From Oscillospiraceae bacterium (GTDB taxonomy: Bacteria; Bacillota; Clostridia; Oscillospirales; Ruminococcaceae), in NCBI GenBank assembly GCA_015066115.1, contig SVOZ01000001.1:62001-126000 (forward strand): DNA of 64,000 nucleotides, read 5' to 3'. The notes under the pieces are model-generated. The model was not told the origin of the DNA. It worked only from the letters and a program-made list of their open reading frames with translations, and made no database searches. The translations under genes were made by a program, and so were the position numbers. Positions 47,816 to 57,865 of the stretch are shown piece by piece (the first letter of the stretch is position 1; each line of letters starts with the position of its first letter).

Positions 47816-48817
47816 GTGCAAAATGATATAGAAAACATAAGGCTTGCTGCCGACATTTTAAAAAACGGCGGACTTGTTGCCTTCCCAACCGAAACTGTTT
47901 ACGGACTCGGCGCAAACGCGCTTGACTCTGAGGCCGTAAAAAAGATTTTTATAGCTAAGGGAAGGCCGCAGGATAACCCCCTTATAGTTCACATTGACTC
48001 GGTAGAAATGATGATGCCGCTTGTAAAAGGCTTTGATGAGCGTGCAAAGGCGCTTGCAGAGCGCTTTTGGCCGGGACCGCTTACAATTATTATGGAACGC
48101 AGTGAGGCTGTGCCTGACACCGTGAGCGCAGGCCTTTCTACAGTGGCAATTCGTATGCCCTCGGATGAGATAGCAAGAGCGCTTATTTCAAAGGCAGGCA
48201 TTCCCGTTTCCGCCCCGTCGGCAAATCTTTCGGGAAGTCCAAGCCCAACAAGTGCAAAGCATGTAATAGATGATCTTTCCGGCAGAGTTGATATGATTTT
48301 AAATTCACATAACTGCACAGTTGGAGTCGAGTCAACTGTTATTTCTCTTGCAGGAGAAAAGCCTCGGCTGCTTCGCCCCGGCTTTGTAACGGTTGAAGAG
48401 CTTTCCGAGGTTATCGGAGAAATCGAGATCGATAAGGCGGTTTATGAGAGCATTTCAAATGACACGGTTGTTAATGCGCCGGGAATGAAGTATAAGCATT
48501 ATGCTCCAAAGGCCAAGGTCGTAGTAATTAAAAGCAATTTTGAAAAATATAAAGAGTTCTTATCACAGAATGCAGATGAAAAAACCGTTGCAATGTGCTT
48601 TGCAGGCGAGGGCAAAGCTCTTTCTTTACCATTTGTAGAGTTTGGAGAAGAGAATAATTCAAAACAGCAGGCAATAATGCTCTTTGATGCCCTTAGAAAA
48701 GTTGATGAATTGGGAGCCAAAACTGTTTATGTCCGTTGCCCTGACTGTAAAGGTGTGGGCCTTGCCGTTACAAACCGTCTTTTTAAAGCGGCGGGATTTG
48801 AGGTGATCGAGCTTTGA
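47816..48817 (+). CDS. L-threonylcarbamoyladenylate synthase
   Basis: GGLVAFPTETVYGLGANALD, KGRPQDNPLIVHI, APSANLSGSPSPT; follows prfA; true start may be slightly upstream. Confidence 0.93.
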   Translation: MQNDIENIRLAADILKNGGLVAFPTETVYGLGANALDSEAVKKIFIAKGRPQDNPLIVHIDSVEMMMPLVKGFDERAKALAERFWPGPLTIIMERSEAVPDTVSAGLSTVAIRMPSDEIARALISKAGIPVSAPSANLSGSPSPTSAKHVIDDLSGRVDMILNSHNCTVGVESTVISLAGEKPRLLRPGFVTVEELSEVIGEIEIDKAVYESISNDTVVNAPGMKYKHYAPKAKVVVIKSNFEKYKEFLSQNADEKTVAMCFAGEGKALSLPFVEFGEENNSKQQAIMLFDALRKVDELGAKTVYVRCPDCKGVGLAVTNRLFKAAGFEVIEL

Positions 48818-49398
48818 TTATAGGTTTAACAGGGCAAACTGGTGCAGGAAAATCAACTGTTTGCGCTTTTCTTAAGGAAAAAGCAATTGCCGTTATAGAT
48901 TGCGATAAGGTTTCCCGAGAAGTAACAGAAAAGGGAAGTGCCCTGCTTAAAAAGCTTGCAGATGCCTTTGGAGCCGATGTTCTTTTTAAGGATGGCTCTC
49001 TTAACCGTAAATGTCTTGCAGAAAAAGCCTTTTCAAGCAAGGAAAAAACTAGGCTTTTAAACAGCATAACCCATCCCGAAATCTTGAAAGCTATAAAAGA
49101 AAAGATAAATGAGCTTGATGCACAAAACATTCTGCTTGATGCACCAACCCTTTTTGAAAGCGGGGCAGATAAGCTTTGCGATAAAATTATTGCAGTTGTT
49201 GCCGATGAAAATTTAAGAAAAAGCAGAATAACTGCACGCGATAATTTAACCGAAAAGCAGGTTTCCCTGCGCCTTTCAGCACAAAAGGACGATAAATTCT
49301 ACATCGAAAAGGCAGATGCTGTTATTATTAACAACGGTGGTACTTCAGAACTAAAAAATAACACCGAAAAAGCCTTGCAGAAAATAGGAGTAATTTGA
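48814..49398 (+). CDS. coaE: Dephospho-CoA kinase
   Basis: MIIGLTGQTGAGKSTVCAFLKEKAIAVIDCDKVSRE. Confidence 0.94.
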   Translation: MIIGLTGQTGAGKSTVCAFLKEKAIAVIDCDKVSREVTEKGSALLKKLADAFGADVLFKDGSLNRKCLAEKAFSSKEKTRLLNSITHPEILKAIKEKINELDAQNILLDAPTLFESGADKLCDKIIAVVADENLRKSRITARDNLTEKQVSLRLSAQKDDKFYIEKADAVIINNGGTSELKNNTEKALQKIGVI

Positions 49399-49401
49399 TC
49401 T

Positions 49402-49968
49402 ATGTCCAGGAGTTTAAAAATAATTTTAAAGATAGCTGCAGCGCTTGTAATAGCCGCAATTCTCGTCGGACTTTTTGTTTATTCACAGCGCTTGTATTTA
49501 AAAAAGGCCTATCCGATTAAATACACCGAGATTGTGGAAAAATACTCAGAGGAATACGAGCTCGACCCTCATTTTGTTTATGCAATAATGAGAACCGAAA
49601 GCGACTTTACGCCGTCGGCTCAATCGTCTGTAGGCGCACGCGGGCTTATGCAGGTAACCGAGGCAACGTTTAACTGGGTAAAGAGCAGGCTTAAAGATAA
49701 TGAAAGCACCTTTGATAGTATGTACGATGCCGAAACCTCTGTTAAATACGGCGTCTACCTGCTTTCCTATTTGAAAAACACTCTTGGAAGCGAACAAAAT
49801 ATTCTCTGCGGATATCACGCAGGGGTAAACAGGGCAAAAGGCTGGCTTTCGGACTTAGAAATTTCTCAAAACGGCGAAATTATTGTTGAAAAAATTCCTT
49901 ATCCCGACACAAAACAATATGTGCAAAAGGTTATGAAAACTTATAATATCTATAAAAAGTTATATTGA
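49402..49968 (+). CDS. Lytic transglycosylase
   Basis: ELDPHFVYAIMRTESDFTPSAQSSVGARGLMQVTEAT. Confidence 0.93.
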   Translation: MSRSLKIILKIAAALVIAAILVGLFVYSQRLYLKKAYPIKYTEIVEKYSEEYELDPHFVYAIMRTESDFTPSAQSSVGARGLMQVTEATFNWVKSRLKDNESTFDSMYDAETSVKYGVYLLSYLKNTLGSEQNILCGYHAGVNRAKGWLSDLEISQNGEIIVEKIPYPDTKQYVQKVMKTYNIYKKLY

Positions 49969-49984
49969 GATTGGAGAGATAGAA

Positions 49985-51385
49985 ATGGAGAAAACTGCAG
50001 GAGAGCTTTTAAAGGAAAAGCTGTTTTACACAAAAAAACATGGCGGTGAGCTTCTTACAGAGGCGGAAATAAACGAGGCTTTTGAGTTTTGCAAGGGTTA
50101 TCGTGAGTTTTTAGATTACTCCAAAACCGAAAGACGTGCTGTCCTTTTTGCTGAGCGTGTTTTGAAGGAAAATGGCTTTGTTAAGTTTGAAGGCGGCGTT
50201 AAATATAATAAAGGTGATAAGGTTTATAAAATAAACCGCGGCAAAGCAATAATTGCGGCTGTTATGGGAGAAAAGTCTCTTTCCGAGGGAGTTAAAATCT
50301 CGGCTGCTCACATCGACTCTCCCAGACTTGATTTAAAGCAGGTTCCTGTTTATGAGGACAATGAGATCGCCTATTTTAAGACCCATTATTACGGCGGCAT
50401 CAGAAAATATCAGTGGCCAACAGTTCCTCTTGCGCTTTACGGAACGGTCGTCAGGGCAGACGGATCGACTGTTGATGTTGTGATAGGCGAGAGCGAGGAT
50501 GACCCCGTTTTCTGCGTTTCCGATCTGCTTCCGCACCTTGCTCAGACCTACGCCAAAAAGCCAATGGCTGAGGCAGTCGATGCTGAGAGCCTTAACCTTA
50601 TTGTAGGCTCGCTTCCTTTCAGAGATGATAAGGCGAGTGAAAAGGTTAAGCTTAACCTTTTAAGCATTTTGTTTGAAAAATATAATATTACCGAGGCAGA
50701 TTTCCTTTCTGCAGAGCTTGAGGCAGTTCCTGCTTTTTCATCTCGCGATATCGGCTTTGATCGCTCGCTAATCGGCGCTTACGGCCACGATGACCGCGTT
50801 TGCGCCTATCCTGCGCTTATGGCGGCAGTTAATTGCATAGCCCCCGAGTACACCACCGTTACCGTTTTGACCGATAAAGAGGAGATAGGCAGCGAAGGCA
50901 ACACAGGCTTAAATTCGTCTTATCTTAAGTATTTTATTGGCGACCTTGCAGCACCCTTTAATCTTGCCGCAAGACAGGTGCTTTCAAAGAGCGAATGCCT
51001 TTCTGCTGATGTTAATGCGGCGTTTGACCCCAATTTCCCCGAGGTTTTTGAAAAGAGAAATGCAAGCTTTTTAAATTACGGCGTTGTTGTAACTAAATAT
51101 ACAGGCGCAAGAGGCAAGTCCGATACATCGGATGCTTCGGCTGAATATACAGGAAAAATCAGAAACCTTTTTGACAGTAAAAACATCATCTGGCAAACAG
51201 GTGAGCTTGGCAGGGTTGACATTGGCGGAGGCGGAACGGTTGCAAAATATATCGCAGGCCTTGATGTTGATGTTATTGATGTCGGAGTCCCTGTGCTTTC
51301 TATGCATTCTCCCTATGAGATTGTTTCCAAAATCGATGTCTATATGGCTTATAAAGCATTCTCGGCCTTCTTTGAGCAAAAATGA
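49985..51385 (+). CDS. M18 family aminopeptidase
   Basis: SAAHIDSPRLDLK, DKEEIGSEGNTG, SADVNAAFDPNFPEVFEKRNA, MHSPYEIVSKID. Confidence 0.92.
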   Translation: MEKTAGELLKEKLFYTKKHGGELLTEAEINEAFEFCKGYREFLDYSKTERRAVLFAERVLKENGFVKFEGGVKYNKGDKVYKINRGKAIIAAVMGEKSLSEGVKISAAHIDSPRLDLKQVPVYEDNEIAYFKTHYYGGIRKYQWPTVPLALYGTVVRADGSTVDVVIGESEDDPVFCVSDLLPHLAQTYAKKPMAEAVDAESLNLIVGSLPFRDDKASEKVKLNLLSILFEKYNITEADFLSAELEAVPAFSSRDIGFDRSLIGAYGHDDRVCAYPALMAAVNCIAPEYTTVTVLTDKEEIGSEGNTGLNSSYLKYFIGDLAAPFNLAARQVLSKSECLSADVNAAFDPNFPEVFEKRNASFLNYGVVVTKYTGARGKSDTSDASAEYTGKIRNLFDSKNIIWQTGELGRVDIGGGGTVAKYIAGLDVDVIDVGVPVLSMHSPYEIVSKIDVYMAYKAFSAFFEQK

Positions 51386-51390
51386 TTGAA

Positions 51391-51421
51391 ATCGCCCTTG
51401 CAAAAGGGCGATTTTTTCTTG
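51391..51421 (+). terminator. Hairpin terminator
   Basis: aaatcgcccttgcaaaagggcgattttttctt. Confidence 0.7.
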
Positions 51422-51482
51422 ATTTCTGAGTTTTTTTATGGTACTATATTTCCATAAACCTTTGAAAGAAAGGGATGATCTT

Positions 51483-52796
51483 ATGATAAAAAAACTAATA
51501 GCAATGATCATATCGATTTTTGTGGTCTTTGCAGTCTTTGTAGGATGTGCCGAAAATAATATGGTGTCATCTGATGTTTCATCAGCAGGGGCATCAAGCG
51601 AAATTTCATCTGATGAGGGTAATAAGGTCTCTTCAAAAATTGAAACAAGCAGCGTAAGCAGTAAAGAGTCGGATTTTTCAAGTGATAAAACAAGCAGTAA
51701 TAAAACAGTAATTATAAAATTGCCTTCAAAGCCGAGCAAAAATGAAACCTCTTCGGTTTCATCGAGCGGGGAGGTTAAAAGATATACAAACCCCGGAAAT
51801 GTAGGTATGATGTCATATTCTCTTAATATGAGCACAACGACTGCGCTTGGTAAAGATGCTGCATCTCGAGAAAAATATTTTAGAGCAATAGTTGAGGAAG
51901 GCTATTTTAACCAGTATTTAGTTAATTGCAATAACGAGCTTCTTACACATGCAGAAATTGTTGCAGAAGCAGGCGGAAGCATTTGGATTATTGCCGGAAC
52001 AAGTGTTAAGAACCTGCCGTCATACATTAATAATGTAAAAACTCAGTTTGAAAAGCTTAAAGAAGCAGAGCTTTTGGATGTTGTGAACGGATTCTTTTGG
52101 GATGAACCAACGCTTGGTAACAGAACCTCTTTAGAGGATTTTCACACCATAACAAAGACACTTTACCAGACCTTTGGCCTTAGAAATTTCCCCGTTTTCG
52201 GAACAGCTGAGTTTACAGGAAACGAAGGAAACACTTCGGTAAACCCTGGAACAAAAAAACAAACGATACTTACCACAAAAAGCCTTGAATATGTCACGGA
52301 TATGGGATTTGACTCGTATTCCATTGATGTTCGTGACGGCGCTTCAAACGGCGGTTCCAGTCAGTTTGCAAAATGGCAGGCAAGCTGTTCTAAAGATATT
52401 GTTGATGGTAAGTCATTTTACACAGAGCATAGAAAGCTGCTTCAAAAAATCGCAAATAAGCCTGTTAACTATTGGCATTGGCCAAGTGCCTGGTACGATT
52501 ATCTTTGGGGCGGACTTAACGGACTTAAATATGCTGATGAAGCCTTTTGGACCGCTCATCTCAATTTTATGGCAAATGATGTATTAGAGCAGGAAAATCC
52601 CGGTGGACTTTGTATTTATACCTTCCGCCGAGTAGATACGGACACAAATGTTGCATTTGAAAGACGAATGGATCTAAAAAATGATAGCAATGATTTTATG
52701 GTTTATCCCGATGTTGATAAATATTATATTTACAGTGAAAGATTGAGATTTTGGAAAGAAGTTTTTGATTCAAAGAAACCGAATATAATAAGATAA
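51483..52796 (+). CDS. Lipoprotein with Ser-rich linker and putative TIM-barrel/glycoside-hydrolase-like domain
   Basis: Lipobox FAVFVGCAEN, SSDVSSAGASSEISSDE linker, WDEPTLGNRTSLEDF; start MIKKL (track 51438). Confidence 0.65.
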   Translation: MIKKLIAMIISIFVVFAVFVGCAENNMVSSDVSSAGASSEISSDEGNKVSSKIETSSVSSKESDFSSDKTSSNKTVIIKLPSKPSKNETSSVSSSGEVKRYTNPGNVGMMSYSLNMSTTTALGKDAASREKYFRAIVEEGYFNQYLVNCNNELLTHAEIVAEAGGSIWIIAGTSVKNLPSYINNVKTQFEKLKEAELLDVVNGFFWDEPTLGNRTSLEDFHTITKTLYQTFGLRNFPVFGTAEFTGNEGNTSVNPGTKKQTILTTKSLEYVTDMGFDSYSIDVRDGASNGGSSQFAKWQASCSKDIVDGKSFYTEHRKLLQKIANKPVNYWHWPSAWYDYLWGGLNGLKYADEAFWTAHLNFMANDVLEQENPGGLCIYTFRRVDTDTNVAFERRMDLKNDSNDFMVYPDVDKYYIYSERLRFWKEVFDSKKPNIIR

Positions 52797-52825
52797 AAAA
52801 GGCGCCCGTCGGGCGCCTTTTTTAT
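52797..52825. terminator. Hairpin terminator
   Basis: aaaaggcgcccgtcgggcgcctttttt. Confidence 0.75.
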
Positions 52826-52834
52826 AATTGAGGA

Positions 52835-53560
52835 TTATTTACAATGTGAAAAAATGTAGTTTTTAATTCGTTTTATCTGCCTTGGTGTAAGCTTCTCTTT
52901 TTTGCCTTGGCAAATAAAATCTAAAAGCTTGTTGTCTCCTCTTTGAGACTTTGAAAAAACAGAAATATTGCAACTGCCGCTTAGATTAACCTCGGCTTTG
53001 GGACTTGAAAAATAAACACAACCCGAAACTATATTATATATTTTCTTTTCAAATAAAAGCTCTGAAAGCAGTTTTGAATGCGTTGCAACCTGAAATAGGG
53101 GGTTGTAAATTTCCTTTCTTTCATAGCTTGAATTTGAGAGATTTTTTGTTTTGTAAAGATACCTGTCATTAACATTTCCGCAAATACTGCCGCTTAGATT
53201 TTTACATTCAATTATAAAAATTCCGGTCGGCCCGACCACAATGTAGTCGATCTGTGCCGTTTTGTTTTTTACACAAAGGGTAACATCGCAAATAACAAAG
53301 TAGACGTCGGGCAAAAGTGAAAGTGTTTCAAGGGTGTTTTCTTCGCCTTTTACACCTGCCAAAAGAATTCCTACCTGCTTTTTAAGCCTTATTATCAGCA
53401 CAAGCAGAAAGGGAATGATTATAAGAGAAATACCGTAGGTGTAAAAAGCTAAAACCGCGCAAAAGATAACTGCTGCTATACATAGATATAGCAGCAGATT
53501 GTGTTTAAAATAACCTTGTTTAACTGTGTTGATAATATGACGGCGAACTATTTTTGCCAT
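52835..53560 (-). CDS. Nuclease-related domain (NERD) membrane protein
   Basis: GVKGEENTLETLSLLPDVYFVICDVTL...AQIDYIVVGPTGIFIIECKNLSGSI; start MAKIV (track 53665). Confidence 0.85.
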   Translation of the reverse strand: MAKIVRRHIINTVKQGYFKHNLLLYLCIAAVIFCAVLAFYTYGISLIIIPFLLVLIIRLKKQVGILLAGVKGEENTLETLSLLPDVYFVICDVTLCVKNKTAQIDYIVVGPTGIFIIECKNLSGSICGNVNDRYLYKTKNLSNSSYERKEIYNPLFQVATHSKLLSELLFEKKIYNIVSGCVYFSSPKAEVNLSGSCNISVFSKSQRGDNKLLDFICQGKKEKLTPRQIKRIKNYIFSHCK

Positions 53561-53573
53561 TAAAATCAGCCTT

Positions 53574-54707
53574 TCAGTCTCCGAGCTTTGAAATATCCGA
53601 AGCGTTTGCAACACTGTCAATATTGTACAGAAGCAGAACATTGTCATAGCTGTCAATGTCGGCAAGCTCGCGATAATTTAAGTTTGTGTAGCGCAAATCA
53701 ATAAGCTTTATTTCTGAGTAGTGAAGCGACAAAAATGGAACTAAACTGTGCGCAAACGAATCCTTAAAAATCAGAAGCTTTTTGTTGTTCTGAACATTTG
53801 TTTTTATGGTAACCTCAGGCTGAACCTGACCCAAAAACACCGAATATTTATCCTTTTTATTAAGCCAATCTCTGAAATATAAGCTGTCGTAGCTCTTTTG
53901 CTGCTTGCCGTCGTTTACAATAACCTCTGTAACCTTAAGCTCAGAGGAGGCAAGAGAATAAATGTCAATTGTGTCGGGGTCAACAGAAATTTTCGATTTT
54001 GAAGAAAATGTTCCGTAAAAATCATTCGAGGCGTGCTCAATATCAAATTGGTTTTTGTTGTATGGCTTGAAATCTAAGGCGGTTGCAATCTGATGATAGG
54101 CATAATATGCACCGAGCGAGGTCCAGTGATGGTCTGTATTGTAATAAATGTATTGGTCGCGGTTTGATAAAAGCGGCGTGTGAATATCTATGCCATAGAC
54201 ATTTTTATCAAGTGAGGCATAAAACTCGTCTATCACCTTTTTTTGTGACCAGGTGCTTTTTTGATAGGGAAGCGAATCTGAGTATATGTCAAGCGCAGTC
54301 GGCGCAATTGCCATATAAACCTTTGTGCCTTGGTTGTTTTCTGTAAAGGTTAAAATTCCGTCAATGTTTCTTGCAAGCCTATTTTGAGAGGGAACACCAA
54401 GGTCTTCAACAAGGGTGTCCTTGTTTGTGAGCAGAATGGAATTGTTTTCTTTTTTCATAGTCAGCAGTTCTATATTTGACTTAAGATTTACCCAGAAGTT
54501 TCTGCCGAAAAAGTGGTCAGAAACATAGGAATCAAATCCGTTCATAAAGGATTTATCCAAAACAGCCGAGCCTGAAAACGAAGGAAACTGTGCAAGATTG
54601 CGGTTTTCTTCCTCAGAAAAGGAGGCTTTTTTTGAAAAGGCAGTTATCAGTGGAAATACAACTAAAATAACAGAGAATAAAACTGCCAGCAGCTTTTTTC
54701 CATTCAT
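53574..54707 (-). CDS. DHHW/AlgX-like family protein (cell-surface O-acetylation)
   Basis: YYNTDHHWTSLGAYYAYHQIA, IFKDSFAHSLVPFLSLHY; paired with MBOAT gene. Confidence 0.87.
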   Translation of the reverse strand: MNGKKLLAVLFSVILVVFPLITAFSKKASFSEEENRNLAQFPSFSGSAVLDKSFMNGFDSYVSDHFFGRNFWVNLKSNIELLTMKKENNSILLTNKDTLVEDLGVPSQNRLARNIDGILTFTENNQGTKVYMAIAPTALDIYSDSLPYQKSTWSQKKVIDEFYASLDKNVYGIDIHTPLLSNRDQYIYYNTDHHWTSLGAYYAYHQIATALDFKPYNKNQFDIEHASNDFYGTFSSKSKISVDPDTIDIYSLASSELKVTEVIVNDGKQQKSYDSLYFRDWLNKKDKYSVFLGQVQPEVTIKTNVQNNKKLLIFKDSFAHSLVPFLSLHYSEIKLIDLRYTNLNYRELADIDSYDNVLLLYNIDSVANASDISKLGD

Positions 54708-54724
54708 AAAAAATCCTCCTTTAC

Positions 54725-56131
54725 TTAAAATCTGAAATATAAAAATGGATTGTATGTTGCATCAACGAGATATGCCGTGCAAATAATAAGCAGGATTATT
54801 GAAATTGCGGGAGCAACATATTCCGAAGTCTTTGGAAATTTCGCTTTGAGTTTTTCAAAAAGCTTTTGAGATCTGTCACTTGAAAAGAAGATGCATATAG
54901 CAAAAATTACAATGTAGGAAAGCAGATAATAAAGGGTGTTTGAATCTGCAAATGCAGTGGCGTTGCCGCCGAACATTGCCCCAAAATAAAGCCAGACATT
55001 AGAAAGCATGTCAAACTCGAACATTACCCATCCGAAAACAACTAAAATAAATGAATAGGCGACCTGCAAAAATGCAGGAAGTTTCTTTAGAAGGTCTCCC
55101 AAGAAAAGCCTCTCTAAAATTATTATCACACCGAAATAAACGCCCCAAAGAACAAAATTCCAACTTGCACCATGCCAAAAGCCTGTAAGCATCCAGGTTA
55201 TAAAGAGGTTTATTACCGTGCGCGAAAGCCCTTTTCGGTTTCCGCCGAGAGGAATGTAAACATAGCTTTTAAACCAAGAACCGAGAGTGATGTGCCATCT
55301 TCTCCAAAATTCCGAAATGCTCTTTGAAACATAGGGGAAATTGAAGTTTTCGGGGAAGTTAAAGCCGAGCATTTTTCCCATACCAACCGCCATATCAGAA
55401 TATCCCGAAAAATCAAAATAGATCTGGAAGGTAAATGCGAGTATTCCAAGCCAGGCAGTTGCGGCAGGTAGAGAGGTGATTTCCTGAGCCTTAATTGTTG
55501 ACCATAGAGCACCGATGTTGTTTGCAAGCAGCACCTTTTTTGCAAGGCCTTTGATAAATATCTTAACGCCCTCGCCAAAAAGGTCGACACTTATAGTTCT
55601 ATGGTCAATTTCATTTTGAACATCTGAATAACGAACTATCGGACCCGCAACGATTTGCGGGAAAAGCGTAACATAGGTTGCAAAGGTAACAGGATTTTTC
55701 TGCACAGGAATGTTGCGCATATAAAGGTCGATGGTGTAGGACATGCTCTGGAAGGTGTAAAAGGAAATTCCGATAGGAAGCATAATTTCGGGAACCGGAA
55801 TAGATGTGCCGAAAATAGAGTTTGCGGTGTTAACAAAAAATCCGCTGTATTTAAAAACTGATAAAAGCCCAACGTTCATTGCAATAGAGGCTATAAGGCA
55901 CAAGCGGCGAATTGCCGGTTTGTCATCGAATTTAGACATTATAAGGCCTGCTGTGTAGTCAATAAGGGTGGAAAGAACCATTATCCAAAGGTAAATCGGC
56001 TCGCCCCAGGCATAGAACAAAAGACCTGCAATGAACATAACAGGGTTTCTAAGAACTTTTGGTACGAGGAAATATATTCCGAGAACTATCGGAAGATATA
56101 CATAAATAAATGTAAGGCTTGAGAATACCAC
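54725..56131 (-). CDS. MBOAT family O-acyltransferase (AlgI/DltB-like)
   Basis: FSGYSDMAVGMGKMLGFNFPENFNFPYVSKSISEFWRRWHITLGSWFKSYVYIPLGGNRKG; GFWHGASWNFVLWG. Confidence 0.93.
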   Translation of the reverse strand: MVFSSLTFIYVYLPIVLGIYFLVPKVLRNPVMFIAGLLFYAWGEPIYLWIMVLSTLIDYTAGLIMSKFDDKPAIRRLCLIASIAMNVGLLSVFKYSGFFVNTANSIFGTSIPVPEIMLPIGISFYTFQSMSYTIDLYMRNIPVQKNPVTFATYVTLFPQIVAGPIVRYSDVQNEIDHRTISVDLFGEGVKIFIKGLAKKVLLANNIGALWSTIKAQEITSLPAATAWLGILAFTFQIYFDFSGYSDMAVGMGKMLGFNFPENFNFPYVSKSISEFWRRWHITLGSWFKSYVYIPLGGNRKGLSRTVINLFITWMLTGFWHGASWNFVLWGVYFGVIIILERLFLGDLLKKLPAFLQVAYSFILVVFGWVMFEFDMLSNVWLYFGAMFGGNATAFADSNTLYYLLSYIVIFAICIFFSSDRSQKLFEKLKAKFPKTSEYVAPAISIILLIICTAYLVDATYNPFLYFRF

Positions 56132-56145
56132 CTAAAAATGCCTCC

Positions 56146-56739
56146 TTATTTTAAGTCAATAGAATTTGCGAGTTTAATAAAATCCTCTTTTGATATTATA
56201 GACGAAAGAATGTCGGGCAGCGAGTTTGCGCTAATGTGAGAGGGAAGACTGAGTTTTTTTAAAAGCTCAGCGCGTTTTTTGCTGCTGTCCTTTCCTCCGC
56301 TTAAGCCTAAAGTGTAAAGATCAAGCTTTGTAATCTTTTCCTCGCAAGCCTCTGTGATTTTGCTGTCTGTAACGCCTGCTCGAGAGAGAGCTAAAAGAAT
56401 ATCATCCTGAGAAATTCCCTCAACGCCCAAAAGCCCTTCCTTTGACTTGCGTGCTTTTCTCTTTTCTTTTCCTTCAATATCGGGAATGTAGGCATCAATA
56501 ACAGTTCCGATTTTTATTTTGTTTTTTATAAAGTTTCTTATGCGGAAACCTGCAAAATCGCTGTCTGTCATAATAATAATTCCGCACTTTTCTGCCAAAA
56601 TCCGCAAAAGATTTATTTTTTCCTCGTTTGAGAAGATCTTAAACCCATCGGTTTCAATAATGGTTGCGTCAAGAATGGAGGAAAGCTTTATTTTGTCGTA
56701 CCTTCCTTCAACAACAACCGCTTGACTTAACTTTATCAT
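56146..56739 (-). CDS. Toprim-domain RNase M5-like protein
   Basis: VVVEGRYDKIKLSSILDATIIETDGF...IIMTDSDFAGFRIRNFI; EGISQDDILLALSRAGV. Confidence 0.82.
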   Translation of the reverse strand: MIKLSQAVVVEGRYDKIKLSSILDATIIETDGFKIFSNEEKINLLRILAEKCGIIIMTDSDFAGFRIRNFIKNKIKIGTVIDAYIPDIEGKEKRKARKSKEGLLGVEGISQDDILLALSRAGVTDSKITEACEEKITKLDLYTLGLSGGKDSSKKRAELLKKLSLPSHISANSLPDILSSIISKEDFIKLANSIDLK

Positions 56740-56740
56740 A

Positions 56741-57787
56741 TTATCTTAACACAGACTCGTTATAGCCTGTAATTGCTACAAGAGTTCTCTCCATAACGGT
56801 TTTTTTGTCATCCTTGGTGCTTTTTAGGGTAACATCAGCTTGAGATAGCAGGGAAATGGCATTTTTCAAAAAGCCAAGAGAACATTTTGGAGCGTCATAT
56901 CCTGCACCGCGCAATTTGTAATCCTTGCCCTTGTAGTTAAAGCTGTCCTTAAGTTCGGAAACAGAGTGGTTGTATTTTTGCATCATCTTGACTCTGTAAA
57001 TGTCAAGGAACGAGGATGCAAGAGCAGAGTTTATTGCAATTGCTTCAACCTGCTGTAAAAATAAGGAATCAAGGATATAAAGCGCCTTATTAGTTTGCTT
57101 GTTTATAAGCTGTTTTACTATTTCATAAGCCTTGTAATCGAGCTGACGGGCGGTTAAATGCTCAATGGCATCCAAAGTGATAACTCCATCAGATTTTTCA
57201 AGTGCAAAGGCACAAAGCTTTACAAGGTCGTTTTCAATTAAAAGCATATCATTAAGGCACCTGTCAGCAAAATCGGCGGCAAGAGAAGGCTCTATGCTGC
57301 AGCCGTGCTTCTTTGCGGTGCTTGTTATCATTGAAATAACATCATTTTGTGATTTTTCAGCGCATTCAACAACAATTCCGCTTTCCTCAATGGTCTTAAC
57401 AAACTTTGCCCATTTTGCAGAGGAGCGGGTGTTTACCTCATGACTTTTTACTATGAAAACAAGTGCAGTAGAGTCGGGCTTTTGAGAAACTATGCTGTAA
57501 AGTATTTCACCTTGCTGGGTGGAAAATCGCTCAATGTCAGGATTTCTTACACAAACACATTTGTCCTCAGAGAAAAAGGAAACACTTACACATTCTTCAT
57601 GTAATTTTTGAAAATCAAGAGCCTGTCCGTCAAATAAAATCGGCTCGGCTTGCGGCGAGACTGCCTTTATAATGCGGCGGTAACAGATGTTTTTTGAATA
57701 TTCGTCAGGTCCGTATAAAAGAAACAGAGAGGCGCTGTTTCCGCCTTTAATAAAGGATATAAGTTCTTTTTCACTAAGTTTGGGCAA
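56741..57787 (-). CDS. holA: DNA polymerase III subunit delta
   Basis: LFLLYGPDEYSKNICYRRII...VEAIAINSALASSFLDIYRVKMM...GYDAPKCSLGFLKNAISLLSQADVTLKST. Confidence 0.87.
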   Translation of the reverse strand: MPKLSEKELISFIKGGNSASLFLLYGPDEYSKNICYRRIIKAVSPQAEPILFDGQALDFQKLHEECVSVSFFSEDKCVCVRNPDIERFSTQQGEILYSIVSQKPDSTALVFIVKSHEVNTRSSAKWAKFVKTIEESGIVVECAEKSQNDVISMITSTAKKHGCSIEPSLAADFADRCLNDMLLIENDLVKLCAFALEKSDGVITLDAIEHLTARQLDYKAYEIVKQLINKQTNKALYILDSLFLQQVEAIAINSALASSFLDIYRVKMMQKYNHSVSELKDSFNYKGKDYKLRGAGYDAPKCSLGFLKNAISLLSQADVTLKSTKDDKKTVMERTLVAITGYNESVLR

Positions 57788-57865
57788 CGCTTCTCACTCC
57801 TTTTTTTAAATAATCAAATTATATTATACATTATTTTAAATTGAAAAACAATGATAAAATGTTGT

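Noticed and set aside
53574-56131. Dlt operon
   Set aside because: The MBOAT protein is paired with a DHHW/AlgX-like protein rather than DltA/C/D, so this is an alginate-acetylation-like pair.
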